A stretch of 64,000 bases of DNA from Anisodus tanguticus (taxonomy: Eukaryota > Streptophyta > Magnoliopsida > Solanales > Solanaceae). Position numbers and translations under genes: made by a program. Where the stretch lies: assembly GCA_034509755.1 (NCBI GenBank), contig CM067550.1, positions 1,853,001 through 1,917,000 on the forward strand, written 5' to 3'. Every line of letters begins with the position of its first letter. The stretch's first letter is position 1. The notes beneath the pieces were generated by a model. It did no database searches and had not been told where the DNA came from. It was given only the letters and a program-made list of their open reading frames with translations. This document shows, in pieces, positions 1 to 11,856 of the stretch.

Positions 1-1440
1 CCTTCACAGACGAAGCCCCTCCCCACAAATGTTCCATTTTTAGTGAGTACAAATTTATTTGATTCAAACACTAGCCTAAAACCAGCATTAACCAATAAAA
101 GTCCAGAAACTAGATTTCTTCTAATCTCTGGGACGTGCATCACTTCCTTCAGAGTGAGTTCCTTGCCGGAAGTCATCTTCAGGACCACCTTTCCAACCCC
201 TAGCACGTCCGAGGAAGCGTTGTTGCCCATGAACAGCTTCTTGTCGGAGACCGGAGTACGTGGAGAAGGCATCTTTGTTGGAACAGATGTGTCTTGTTGC
301 ACATGTGTCCACCCACCACTGCATCGGATTCTCAACCAAGTTGGCTTCTAGCACCACGGCCGAGAGATCCTCAATCATGTCATCCAGGAGCGTGTCCTTG
401 ATGACGTTAGCTTGAGCCTTGCCTTTCGACTTGGCTTTCTGTTGTTGCTCAGTCTTGAGCTTGCGGCATTCCTTGATCCTATGACCAGGTTTCCCACAGT
501 GATGACAGTTACCTCTGAACGTCTCCGCTGCGGGGGCTTTGCCTTCTTTGTGGAACTTCCGCTTGTTGCTTTTTTTCCCTTTGGCCTCAGCCAGATTTGC
601 CTTTGCCTCAGCATGTTGTCTACCCTTTGGCAAGGTCTTCTTATTATCTTCCTGGATTTGCAGTTTGATAACAAGCTCTTCAAAGGTCATCTCCTTTGTC
701 TTGAGTTTCAAGTAACTCATAAACTCATTCCATGAAGGAGGTAACTTTTCAATCAGCGATGCAACCAAAAACTGCTCATTTGGTTTCAGTCCTTCCAAAT
801 CCAGGTGATGTAAAATCATTTGGAATTCCTGGACTTGGGACATCACTGTCTTACTGTCCACCATTTGGAATTTTAGAAATTTTCCAACGATGAACTTCTT
901 AGTACCCGCATCTTGTGCGTTGTACTTCTTTTGCAGTTTTTCCCACAGCTCTTTGGTAGTGCCAACGGTGCAATAGACCGTGTAGAGAGGGTCTGCCAAG
1001 CAGTTCAGTATATAGTTCTTGCACATGAAATCGCTATGATTCCATGCGTCACGAACCATCTTCATGCCATTAATGACATGGATACCAAGGCCCCCTTCAC
1101 CCGTTTCATTGGGCGAAGAGTCCATTTCATCTCCAGCTTGTGGAGGATCTTCCGTAAGTGAACCGGGCCATGCCCATAACTCGTTAAGTAAAACAACATC
1201 TTTTCTTTCGCCATCTTTTGAATTCGATCCCATGAATTTTTCGGGGCGATCATGGTGGTGTGATGAGGAGGGTGGAGCTCCAACGATCGGGAAGGCGGCG
1301 GTGTTCGCTTGAGCAGAGCGCGCAGCAGCAGCGGTGAAGGCGGCGGAGAGCCTTGGCCGTGGCGGCGGTGGCGGGGAAGGCGCAATGTTGCCTCGAGAAG
1401 CAGCAGCAGTAGCAGCAACATCGGTCATATTTCCAGCCAT
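1..1440 (-). pseudogene. Copia gag-protease reading frame, frameshifted
   Basis: The start is the - strand ATG at 1440. The first ~60 residues are an Ala/Pro-rich head. A UBN2-type gag domain follows (YKARxxWExLxxxY-like region LWEKLQKKYN, about residues 160-300). Next is a CCHC zinc knuckle, CHHCGKPGHRIKEC, the nucleic-acid-binding part of the capsid protein. The aspartic protease start reads WWVDTCATRHIC, with Cys where the catalytic D-T/S-G motif needs Gly. Around + strand 245-260 the frame shifts: the protease continuation (ending in the family-typical HVPEIR segment) lies in another frame and runs off the left edge. The open frame therefore continues to 121 only as a shifted tail. The frameshift and lost Gly indicate a defective copy. 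Gag assembly and protease roles are family knowledge, not shown here. Confidence 0.85.
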
Positions 1441-1479
1441 GTTATTGCAGTTACCGTAAGCAAAAAATTGTCTTAAGTT

Positions 1480-2629
1480 TGTTGGGTATTACAAAGGATT
1501 TGCAGGAAACGGAAATTACAAGTAACTGCTTATGTAAGAATTGAAATTATAATTCAACTCTAAAACTGAAAATTACAATATAACAACAAACTGAAATTAC
1601 TATTTTGTTGATCAAGAAAAGCTGGAAAGTTGTTTTTGCTGAGTCGAGTGTGGCACTCTGTCCTTAAGACAATATTGCCCCGTATGTATCCTTTATACGT
1701 CCTGGACAATTCGTCTCCCAAGATAAAACAGCAATGGAACTACCGTGAAGAATATTGAATAACGAAATGATGCTTGGAAGATTAGGAAGAAACTGCTTTG
1801 CTTTTTGCTTTATGTATTTTCGTGTATATCAAGTGTGCCTCAACAATGGTGTAAGGGGTGTTTATATAGGAGGAAGAGGGACTGTTTGACTGCCTCCATA
1901 ACATCCATTATTGGCCAAATAATGACCATTATGGAGGTAGTAAAGCCACCAAATAAATGGAGAAAATTGTCAACGGATTGGCCATTATAGGAGGTGTAAT
2001 TCAGCCAAAATAAATGGCTGGATTGAGTGCTTTGGACGTTTCGTTTCGGGACCGTCGAAATTCGACTTTCGAAAACTTCGGGGACCAAAGCGTACATCTT
2101 GAAACTTCGGGGACCAAAGCGCACATCCGAAACTTTCGGGATCAAACCGTACTTCTGGCAAAGTTTTCTGGCCCAAAAAGATAATATCAGAAGGCCGACA
2201 GCCCACGACCTGTGAGCCGGAACCCGGAACCCGGAACCGGACCGGACGGGCGGCGACGGCGCGCGTGTGGTCTTTCCTCGAACCGAAGCACATCTAGGTC
2301 CTCCCTCCTTTAAACACATGGGATACCCCTTGGGGTCCCAAACCCCAAACCAACTTCGAGTCTTATATACACAACAATTCTTTCTTCCTCTACCGATGAG
2401 GGAGAATTGATCACACACCACACTTTTCCATGCTTCAAACACCTTACTTCGTGAACCAATATCTCTTTCATTTCTCAATGAAATTTGACGATTCTTGGCC
2501 CTACGGTTATCTACGTACTTAGTACATCATGCATGTGTGAAGAACCGGATTCTCCAACATACGTAACACTAGTGTTTAAGCCGTTAAAGTTGGTCGGTCG
2601 CAACTCCCGCCAAAGGCTAATTTCCAACA
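1480..2629 (-). repeat. Putative 5' LTR of the left-edge Copia element
   Basis: The stretch starts TGTTGG and ends CCAACA on the + strand, the inverted ends expected of an LTR, and it lies directly upstream of gag on the - strand. It contains a TATATAAA-like box (- strand, about 1862-1870). The second LTR is outside the window, so the ~1.15 kb length is unverified. Confidence 0.5.
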
Positions 2630-5508
2630 ACATGTTCGTCCTAAGATTGATTATTTTTGTTTTTGTCATATGTAGTACCGTCTATGAAAAAATTAGTGGT
2701 CAAGAGTGTTTGACCAAGCTTTTCGTAAGTAAATAATAAATCTTTTAAATAAAAGTTGAACTATTTTTAGCTTTTTAAAAAATCGAATAGTATACATGAA
2801 AATTTTTAAGTAACACAATCAATCACTAGTACTATTTACAATAATAATATACTACTATTTACAATAATAATACACTAATATTTACGTATTATTTAGAACT
2901 TATAAAATATTTAGGTGGTCTCAACTAAACACTCTGATAGTCGAGAGATTACAACATGAAACGTAATGTTACAAGTGTACATTCAAATGTAATATAATAA
3001 ATACTTAAATAATTAAATAAGACAATAATAATAATATAGAGGATGCAAGCGTTATATAAAATGATAGGACATACAACAATTATAGGTGACTTTTTAAGTT
3101 TACCATAGGATACGAAGGCTCTTCTAAACAGACATTAGAGAGAAAGTAAATTTTTGCCCCCAGGGGCACAGACGAGTTGGTAAGAGGAATTGTAAAAAGT
3201 AAATGACTTTTTTTATACAAAAGAATGCAGAGTGACTTTGTTCATCTACTTTTAATAATTCAATCACCGTTTAAGCAATAAATTCAGTGTTATCGTCATC
3301 TATGTTTTCTTAATATCTACGCATTTCATCGTTTCACCAAAAGTTTACTACCACTTATCGGTACTTATTTAACATATAAAGGGATCTGATTATAATACGG
3401 GCTGGTACTGGATTAGATAGGAAATTTTTTGTTAAAATAAATTGGTTTAATCTTTTTCTATTATTTATTTTTTGCAAAAATAGGTGTCATGTTATTAAAA
3501 AGTGGTCAGATATATCACTTTTCAGTTTGAGTAATCTTTTTGGTGATACAACAAAAAATAAAGTGACTTTTATGCAAAAGAAAGTAAGACAACGTAACTT
3601 TATTAATCTATTTTCAATAGTTCAATCAGCAATCAACTTCGATAATACTTTTTTTTTATATCTAGCTTTCCGGCTTACGCCAAACTATTTCTAGAGATAG
3701 TAGTTTTAGTCCCTCAGCACTACTATCAGTAAATCGCGGGATGTGTCTGAATGACCAGAGTTTGAGAATAGAGCAACTGATATCACCTACAAGGTCCTAC
3801 CTAAAAGAAAGCAAATTGCTTCCACCAGGGTTCGAACCCACGCTGCAAGCCTCCAACTGTATTTTAAGTTTCCCTCCTTTGTCATCCAGCTTTGTCCGAG
3901 AGATTGTATAATACTTCATTGAGAGACGAAAGTTAGGAGAAGGAATGTGATTATATACTTTTTGTTTTGATTTTGTAATTTGTAGTACTAAAAGGGACCA
4001 TAGGAAAATACAATATTAATGGAAAAATGATGTTAGGTTACAGTTGGTTGCCTACTACTATTTGAATCCGCGGTGTCATTTATCGTTTTCACGCTCTTCA
4101 CGCTACTTCTTCTATACAAGACCAAATGAAGATAACAACAATTTCCCTTTTTGTTCTTTTTCATATTTTTGACCTTTTATTGATCATAATATTACGGGTA
4201 TTAAAATTAGTTAATGAAAATATGATTTGTTCAATCAATTCAATTATTAACTTAGTCAATTTTAATCTGTTTAGTTCGGTTATTTAAAAGTTGGGCTGCT
4301 ATATAGTTCGATTTGACCAATGAGAAACCTTGAAAATAATTTTTTGTTTGATATGTTTCATAAATTCATAATAAACAATTGTTATATTATTGTACAAATT
4401 TAGAAATAAAATAAAATTTGGTAAGAGTTGGACTGACTGCACATTTCGGCCCAACTAATTTTTGGACGAATTAATGACTCGCTTATTTATTAAGCAGTTC
4501 ATTTTGACCCATAAAAATTCAACTTAACCCGTCTATTTGACACCCCTAATCACGATTCATAAGTTGAGGAGATTTCCTTCTTCCCCTCCTCTGATATATC
4601 TATGAATTAAGAGATCAAGTGAATATATTCAGAGTAATTACAATTTACAGTAACAATTGCTACGTCTAAACTCTAAACAAATTAGGGTCTACTACATAAA
4701 TCTTTATTGTCTATGTCATTTCATTAGATCCGTCTCATAATAATGTCATATAATATTGCTAATTTCTTTCGCACTAAAATTTCTATTTATTTTTTATTGG
4801 CATAAAAGTTTTTGACATGACTAAAAGATTCAAAACGAAATTAAAATTGAACCTAAAGAAAATTACAAACATGAATAAATAAAAAATTAATCTTAACTAT
4901 TGGTGTCGTCTTTATAAATACTTCTCTTCCATTATGATATATTTGAAAGTCTTAAGTGGTATACTCTCCATATTGAGTCAATCGAATCTTATATTTGATC
5001 ATGAATTTTAGATGATGTTACATATTGTAAAGTTTAATCATTATAGAAGCAGTGTTGTTTTCAATTGTTGAGGTGTTACTTTCATCAGTCAAAAGAGAGT
5101 ATCATTCAAATTTTGATTAACCGATTCAAAAACCAGTTTCACTTGACCTTACATAAATAAAAGATAGAGGGGGGAAAAGAGCTACTAATAAGCTTTAATT
5201 AACATGTTTAATTAAGTTACACTGAAAGTGGGCTTAAATTAGCGGGAAATTAAATGGAGTCATTCCAAAACGGGATTGATTTTAATGATTCAGTCTCATT
5301 AAAGTCTTTGCGAAAATAATGTAAGGCATGTGAAAGGGCATAATCCAAAAAGAACATAGTTAGTAAGAGCATCCGCCACCATATTTTCTCCCGTTAAATG
5401 TGACGGATCAAAGGATGTCCCATATCCTAAGTAGAAACCTTGCAATCATTCATTATATGTAAATACCTAACATTTATTTAAGGAGAATAAATTGTGTTAT
5501 GTAATACC
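2630..5508. other. AT-rich intergenic stretch without genes
   Basis: No plausible coding exon is seen. Two related ~75-bp blocks (about 3190-3270 and 3555-3630), each with GTGACTTT...GCAAAAGA, are remnants of one repeat family. Near 4215-4560 there is hAT-like debris with GACACCCCTAAT at its edge. Near 3828 a GGGTTCGAACCC palindrome resembles a pol III B box but has no SINE around it. Confidence 0.6.
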
Positions 5509-5762
5509 CACTACAAGAAAGTATAGAATAGCAATAATATTGCTAAAGAAAAAGTCAAAAAACTAAATGACAACAAAAATTTAATATATTATTTCTAAAA
5601 ATCATAAATGACAACAAAAAAAAATAACATGTTATTGCGAAAACTTTTTGAATCGGAGGTTATTGCAACGACATGCAACTTGTTGCGAAAAGTACTTTTG
5701 ACAACACATCCAACATATGACAACAAAAATTGTTGTTGGCAAATGTCTTTCTTCTTGTAGTG
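5509..5762. mobile_element. CACTA-type MITE, 254 bp
   Basis: The ends are CACTACAAGAAA and TTCTTCTTGTAGTG, the CACTA terminal inverted repeats. The element is flanked on both sides by the 3-bp duplication ACC, as expected of CACTA (En/Spm) transposase. It has no coding capacity and is therefore non-autonomous. The interior is rich in GACAACAA and TTGCGAAAA motifs and is shared with the copy at 8589. Confidence 0.92.
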
Positions 5763-6737
5763 ACCTATGAGTCGATTTCCACTACCAGAGGGTATTTAAT
5801 GAAAGCTAGTTCTAGTTTTTTTTTTAGTAGAGCGATTATCAGTTCAGACACGAAAGGTTGAATTAGTCAAGTACGGCTTACCAAGCACATGATATTTACA
5901 CCTAACTAATGATTATAACTTTAAGAATAATTAAATTAAAATGAAAGTGCATATCACTTGACCATGGTTAAGTTTTACAAAATGTATATGTAAGACATTA
6001 AGTATGTTTATTGGCTTGGTATAAATACTCATTACAAGTAAGTTTTTACCCTGAAACAACCACCAAGTTGCTTAAAATAAAATGAAAATGGAATGGTTTC
6101 GATTAGCCTATATTTCGTACGAGAAAATTAAGTACTTTAAAGAGTAATCTACAAGGCTTCAACTACTCATTTTAATGCGTGTTACTGTTAGAACTTGAAA
6201 CTATCCTCAATTTTAACAACCACCAAAGCTAATAATAACAAAACAAATTAAATAATAAAATAAAGTTTGATTAACCAATATCTGTGTAAGTGAACTAATT
6301 TGGGTTTGGTAGGAAGTAGCTTAATCATGGATTTGTCATCTTTATTGACAATTCTAGAAAAAAGCTCATCACTTAGCTCTAAGAAAAAGACATTTGGGAA
6401 AGAAAAAACAAAAAATAATTAACAAGAGAAAAAAAAAGTTCAAAGGAGTCAAGTGGGGTTAGTAGTTTTGTGAAGTGAGATTAACATTTTCACTTAATCA
6501 ACTACCTAATGGCTAATTCTGAAAGGGAAATGGAAAGTAGATGAAAAGGACTTCACAATTACAAAACCATATTTCCTTTTTGAAAAAAGAGGAAAAAACA
6601 TATCAAGTTTTTTAACAATTCTTAAGTACTTGGGAGTCATGCAAATCGTCATTTGTTCAAGAAAATTGTATTAATTTAAATGCAATTGTTTTATGCTCCA
6701 ATGCAAAACGTCTTTCTTTTCCATTTAGTTAATGTTA
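5763..6737. other. AT-rich intergenic stretch
   Basis: No gene, RNA or bounded repeat could be recognised. Confidence 0.6.
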
Positions 6738-7009
6738 CTCAATCCATTTCAAAGTAAGTGGTGTTTTACTGTTTTAGATTTTTCATTTTATTTAAAAATA
6801 AGTGATGCTTTAACATTTCAAGAAGAAATTGATCTTATTCTTTCAAAATGCTCTTATTTACATAATCAAGAATCATTAAGTAGTAGTTATTTTCCTGGAC
6901 ATTTAATTAGGAATAAGTTGGTAAAAACACTCCTAATTTTCTAGGAGTGAACAAGTTCTTAAGGGGTGTGCCCAAACTAAAAACACCACTTATTTTTAAA
7001 CGGAGAAAG
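6738..7009. mobile_element. Stowaway-like MITE, ~272 bp
   Basis: Inverted ends CTCAATCCATTTCAAAGTAA and the complement of TTATTTTTAAACGGAGAAAG are followed inward by GTGGTGTTTT/AAACACCAC. The element is flanked by TA on each side, the Tc1/mariner target. A 70-codon open frame inside is incidental. Confidence 0.75.
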
Positions 7010-7929
7010 TATCAAATAGACGGGTTGAACTGAATTTGAACGGATTGAACGAGTCATGTTTTCATAAACTAATTTTGTCACCCCGACTTTTAGTTCACAT
7101 CTTATTGTTTATAGACCCGTTTGAATGTTTTATAAGATTTTCAAGTTCCTTTTTTATCTTATAAGGTTTTTTTTTTCTCTTATAAGGTTTTCAACTCTCT
7201 AATACTAAAAATAATATGACAACAATTAAGTAACAATCTCAAATAAATTAATATATATATATATATATATATATTTCATGTCGCTTCATTTAAGTCAGCT
7301 ACTTGAAAAACTATAAATAATTTTTTTTGAACAACTAGGTAGTCTTGATTCTTGAATAGTATCCCCTCCAATCTCCATAATGGATAAACAACTCAAACTT
7401 TGCCATCAAACATTAAACTCTTCAAATTGTTAACATGGTGGAGCCCAAATGCATCTCATATTTTGCTTTGGTTTCAAGATCTTTTTGGTTTCAAATGTAA
7501 GGTAAGACTGCGTACAATAGATTCATGTTTTTGCCTTGCTTTTAGGTATACAGATGTGCCTCCCCTATATGTTTGATTGTACATTTGTTTGCCTAGTTTA
7601 GGCTAGTTTTAGAAAAAATTTAAAGTGCTCCTTGCAACTTACCATAAACAATTTTTTGTACTTCTCGTTCGATACTTGATATTTATATTGAAATTTGACT
7701 AAATTCGAAATCGCGTCTATGAGTCCTACAATAGGGTTAAGCATTTCCTAACAAAGACGACTTCATACCCATGGCTTGAATTCGAGACCCCTGATTAAAA
7801 ATGAAGGAGTATTTACCAGTCCACCGCAACTAGCTTGTTGGTATCGTCAACTTTGTTAAATTTAAACACATAATTATGAAGAGGAGTTAACTTCAAGATA
7901 CTAACAATATAAAAAAATTATAATTTATA
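7010..7929. other. Intergenic stretch with (TA)n microsatellite
   Basis: A TA dinucleotide run lies at about 7249-7274. A short piece at 7501-7526 resembles the reverse of an Au SINE body (ACTGCGTACAATAGA). Nothing else was recognised. Confidence 0.55.
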
Positions 7930-8108
7930 CTCCATCGTCCAAATTTATGTGACATCATTTCCTTTTTAGTCAGTCGCAAAATGAATGTCACCTTTCCTTT
8001 TTATTCAGTCGTAAAATAAATGTTGCATTTCCTTATTTGACAACTATTTTATGACATCATTTCTATTTTACCCATATCTGAACGATAGATAACTATTTAT
8101 AATACGTG
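7930..8108. mobile_element. Stowaway-like MITE fragment
   Basis: It begins after TA with CTCCATCGTCCAAATTTATG, a degenerate form of the common CTCCCTCCGTCCC terminal repeat. Inside are imperfect tandem copies of a ~55-bp block containing CATTTCC and AGTCAGTCG. The right terminus is unclear. Confidence 0.5.
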
Positions 8109-8489
8109 AAATAAATTACCTTGATATAAACACGTGATCCATTATAAGTTATAACATGTGAAATTACACTGAAAATAAGTACATCTTTGACCTCATAGTC
8201 GTGGAACTTCAGGAAGTGGAAACTCCCTTCGGGAGTTAATTGATCACTAGTTGAATCAGTCTTCCAAAGCTCAACTAGTCAAAATTGCTCTTATTGTTGG
8301 GGGAAAGTTAGTTTTGATTATTAGTCCTTTGAGAAACCTCTTATTGTTCAATAGAAATTTTGTAAAAATTACTTACCTACATCCAATATTTACACGCAAT
8401 TAACATAAAATTATTATGATTAAGGGTAAGTCGAGATGAGAATACACATTAATCGACTTTTGACTAAATGATGAAAGTGCGTGTAAAAG

Positions 8490-8583
8490 GCATATACTCA
8501 GTCTGGTCCTTCCCCGACCCCCCTTCTGGTTGGACCTTTCCCCGGATCTCGCGCATAGCGGGAGCTTAGTGCATCGGACTGCC
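8490..8583 (-). mobile_element. Au-type SINE 5' portion
   Basis: Read on the - strand it begins GGCAGTCCGATGCACTAAGC and continues CTCCCGCTATGCGCG, the tRNA-derived head of Au SINEs. The GGGGAAGG-containing segment occurs twice in a row, suggesting an internal duplication. The 3' part with the B box is missing. Confidence 0.7.
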
Positions 8584-8588
8584 ATGCG

Positions 8589-8802
8589 CACTACAAGAAA
8601 GTATATAATCGGCAACAAAACTTTAGCAACAATAAAAAATGTAAATGACAACAAAAAAATAACTTGTTGCGAAAACTTTTCGCATTGGAGATTATTGCAA
8701 CGGCATGCAACAACTTTTGTTGTTGCGAAAAGTACTTTTGGCAACAACATCCAACATATGACAACAAAAATGTTGTTGACGAATGACCTTTTCCTTATAG
8801 TG
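8589..8802. mobile_element. CACTA-type MITE, 214 bp, same family as 5509-5762
   Basis: The ends are CACTACAAGAAAG and the decayed TTCCTTATAGTG. The interior shares TTGCGAAAAC, GCAACGGCATGCAAC and CCAACATATGACAACAAAAA with the first copy. The flanks (GCG left, TGC right) do not give a clean 3-bp duplication. It sits a few bases from the Au SINE 5' end. Confidence 0.85.
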
Positions 8803-9893
8803 TGCCCTTTGCCCCCAGTCCCCATATTATATGATGTTTTTAGCTTAGACATGCTCCTTAAAGAATCACTCACTCCTAGAAAATAAGAAGTATTTTTACT
8901 AAATTACTCTTAATTGAATAGTATCTATCTAATATAATTTCTTTTTATGCAAAAATTGACTTTTCTAAGTAGGGTAAATCTGGAAAAAAAGAATTAATAT
9001 CTTCTTGATTATATAATAAATATATTTATGTTAAACTAATATAAAAGCTAAGAATATGCATTATATCCACAAAAAAAGTTTTAAAATTTTCATTTCCCTA
9101 CTTTTAAACACAAAGAAAATTCAAAAGAAAGAGAAGATGGGGTCAATGGGAAAATTTAGAAGTTGACTTCATGACTTGTATTAGGGGTGACATTAAATCT
9201 AGAAAATTCGACCCGAGACAGCTCACTATTATTGTTAAGGAAATTTAATTGAAATTTCACACATTAAATCGAACCGACCAAAATATATGCACTTTAATTA
9301 AAAGTCTACATAATGTTCAAAAATATTTCACATATGAAACTCTCGGATATTATTATAAAGTCTCACCGATGAAATATGAAATTCTATGATGAAAATATTT
9401 TTTAAAGACAAAGTCGGAAAGCTACCAGTTATTGACTTATTTCTTCACAACTCTAGTACCTAACAAAATTCAATTGCAAATCCACATGAAATTGCCTGGC
9501 CACCGCCAAATAAAACAAATTAACAACTTCCAATAATCAATTCTTTTTTAATGTTAAGATTTAAGGACATTTCAAGTATTTTAACAGGAATAAATATATC
9601 AATTCTTTCATTAAATACATCAATCAATTATTTTCTTTTTCAACACTTTTATTGAGATCATTATATCCCAATATCTTTGGGCGATCTAGTTTATAAAATA
9701 TGACCAAATACATAGATTTTATATATTTATATGTATTCTATATATATAATATACATAATCAATATATAGATTTTATATATTTCGACTACATTGATAAATA
9801 AGTTTGGACGAATTGTACATATTGATAAGTTTCTCATTGTTTATTTATAAAATAAGTTCTAACATGTAAAAAATATTTTCATTTAAAATGCAT
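8803..9893. other. AT-rich intergenic stretch
   Basis: No coding or bounded repeat was seen. A TA-rich stretch of imperfect TATATA repeats lies at about 9720-9785. Confidence 0.6.
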
Positions 9894-10026
9894 AGATTTT
9901 TGGTTGGAGAAAAAGAGCATCTCGAGTTAAATTGGGCCTCGCAGAAGGGCCAGTGCAAACCAAAGCCCAATTTTACAATCGGGTTGTACCACAATCAGGA
10001 ATTGCAACAACAAGAAAAAAAAAAAA
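9894..10026 (+). promoter_or_regulatory. Distal duplicate of the NAA30 proximal promoter
   Basis: It matches 11339-11450 over ~110 bp, including GCATCTCGAGTT, AATTGGGCC, AAGGGCCAGTGCAAA and AAGCCCAATTTT. The TGGGCC/TGGGCT words are site II elements, which drive plant housekeeping genes. No exon follows this copy, so it is probably a displaced promoter copy. Confidence 0.65.
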
Positions 10027-11160
10027 GACAATTCACACAAATATCCTTATTTCGGGGTGATCTTTTAATTTTTGCTCATTAAATTTAAAATATTTAATTT
10101 TAATCATTCGCGTAATACCCCGAGGTTCTGGGTTCTAACCATTGTTCATGCAAAATTTTAAAAAAAAGTCGCAAGCAGAGGTTCGTAGCAAAATTATGCT
10201 TATTCGGGTAAAATTAGGTTTATTCAGGAAAAATTATGCCTATTCGGCAGAGGTTTGCCATAAGGCAAACTTTTACCTAAAATTAGGTCTTAAGGCAAAT
10301 CTCTGCCTTAAAGGCAAACTTCTGCCGATATAGGCCTAATTTTTCCCGAATAGGTCTAATTTTGTTATAAATCTCTGTCTTGCGATTTTTTTAATTTTGT
10401 TTAAGCAGGGATTCGAACCCGGAACCTATGAATTTTTAGGCGAACGAAAAAATTAAAGAAACTAAATTTGAAGGGAAAAATTAAAGATCAGTGCCAAACG
10501 ACATTCCGTACAAAAAAAATCAAGAATTTGAAGTCCCAACGGTAATACAGTATGAAACTCTATGACGAAAACTATTTCTTAAAGACAGGCGAAAAGTGGC
10601 CAACGCTATTTCTTCATAACTCTAGGAGATAATTTAAGCACGTTTGCCCTTCAAATGGGCTGATCTTTAATTTTTGTCCATCAAATGGGCTGATCTTTAA
10701 TTTTTTATCCTTCAAAATTGTATTTTTTTATTTGTGCGGAACGCTCTTCAAATGCAATGGTCTTTAATTTTTGCCCCTCAAATTTGAAATATATTTAATT
10801 TTTCCCTTCGCCTAAAAATTCATAGGTTTCGGGTTCGAACCCTGCTCAGAAAAAAATTAAAAACAAATCGCAAGACAGAGGTTTGTAGCAAAACTAGATA
10901 TATTTGGGCAAAACTAAGCCTATTAATTTTGGGTAAAGTTTGTTTATGACAAACCTCTGTCGAATAGGCCTAATTTTTATCCGAATAGGCATAATTTTGC
11001 TACAAACCTCGGTCTTATGATTTTTTTTAAAAAAAATTTCCTGAGAAGGAATTTGAACCCAGAACCTCGGGGTATTAGGCGAAGTGAAAAAATTAAATAT
11101 TTTAAATTTTATGGGAAAAAATTAAAGAGCACCCCGAAATGAGGGATTTGTGCGAATTTC
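10027..11160. repeat. ~1.1-kb foldback made of two inverted palindromic units
   Basis: The left arm (10027 to about 10495) and right arm (about 10760 to 11160) are inverted copies. The outer ends CACAAAT...TTTCGGGGTG and ACCCCGAAATGAGGG...TTTGTG pair, as do the inner ends. Each arm is itself a palindrome (10106-10450 and 10806-11094) carrying a degenerate GGTTCGAACCC-like word near both ends in opposite directions. No open frame of interest is present. The type looks like a foldback or MITE family. I do not know its name. Confidence 0.75.
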
Positions 11161-11338
11161 CCTCAAAATTGTACGTATGTCTAGCGGCGCATAAGTTATG
11201 TAAGGGTCGGCATAGCTTATAACTTATGAGATATTATGATGTGAAAAATATAAATTTATTACTTGCGAAAAAATTATTTGTCTTGAAGGAGAAAAATTAA
11301 AGACCAACACAAAATAGGAACAGAACTGCAAATGACCC

Positions 11339-11450
11339 ATTTTCGCTGGGGAAAGAAAGCATCTCGAGTTTAATTGGGCCTTAAAAGGGCCAGTGCAAAA
11401 CCAAGCCCAATTTTAAACCCGAAATGTAATAAGGAATTGGAAAAAAAAAA
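11339..11450 (+). promoter_or_regulatory. NAA30 proximal promoter with site II elements
   Basis: AATTGGGCC and AAGCCCAATTTT (TGGGCY words in both directions) lie just upstream of the probable first, non-coding exon (about 11455-11525). No TATA box is evident, as is common for site II promoters. A near copy lies 1.4 kb upstream. Confidence 0.55.
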
Positions 11451-11856
11451 TCAAGATTTTGCAAAGCTCTTTGCTTCTTGTGTTGTCTCCAATGAGCTTA
11501 GTTTATTCGCCATTGAAGTAAAGTAAGCTCCTTTCCTATCCCCTTTTCCTTTGTGTTTCTTGAAATAGTTAATTTTTCTTGAGTAGTAAATTCTATTAAG
11601 ATTGGATTTTTAATTTTGTTTTATGGCTATTTTTAATAAAGAATGAATCTTTTTGTAGTTTTTTGCACTTTGGTAATAAGATAGAGTGTTTATTTTATGT
11701 ACTGAATTTAGAGATGAATGGATCTTATACTCCCTCCGTCTCAAATTATTAATCTTTTTTTTTGTTTTACATGCCCTTAAGAAGTAGTGTTAATTAAGAG
11801 TGGAACTATTTGCCTACTTTTGCCTATGTCATGTCTAAGTGATAATCTTTAAAAAA

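Larger units (their letters stand above)
1..2629 (-). mobile_element. Ty1/Copia LTR retrotransposon, 5' part (runs off left edge)
   Basis: On the - strand this reads LTR, leader, gag, zinc knuckle, then the start of the protease, and it continues beyond position 1. Integrase, RT and RNase H would lie outside the window. The gag-protease order and the Tnt1-like zinc knuckle place it in Copia. A canonical initiator-Met primer-binding site was not found beside the LTR, so the boundary rests on terminal TGTTGG/CCAACA only. Confidence 0.8.

Noticed and set aside
1840..2478. 212-residue open frame on -
   Set aside because: It lies inside the putative LTR and its Ser/Arg-rich translation matches no gag or other family.
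3825..3845. Possible tRNA gene or SINE from GGGTTCGAACCC
   Set aside because: No cloverleaf, A box or tail around it. An isolated palindrome can arise by chance.
8400..8873. Open frames on both strands around 8400-8886
   Set aside because: They run through the Au SINE and CACTA MITE. No protein similarity.
10106..11094. tRNA genes suggested by GGTTCGAACCC-like words
   Set aside because: No acceptor stem or anticodon arm. The words belong to the foldback units.
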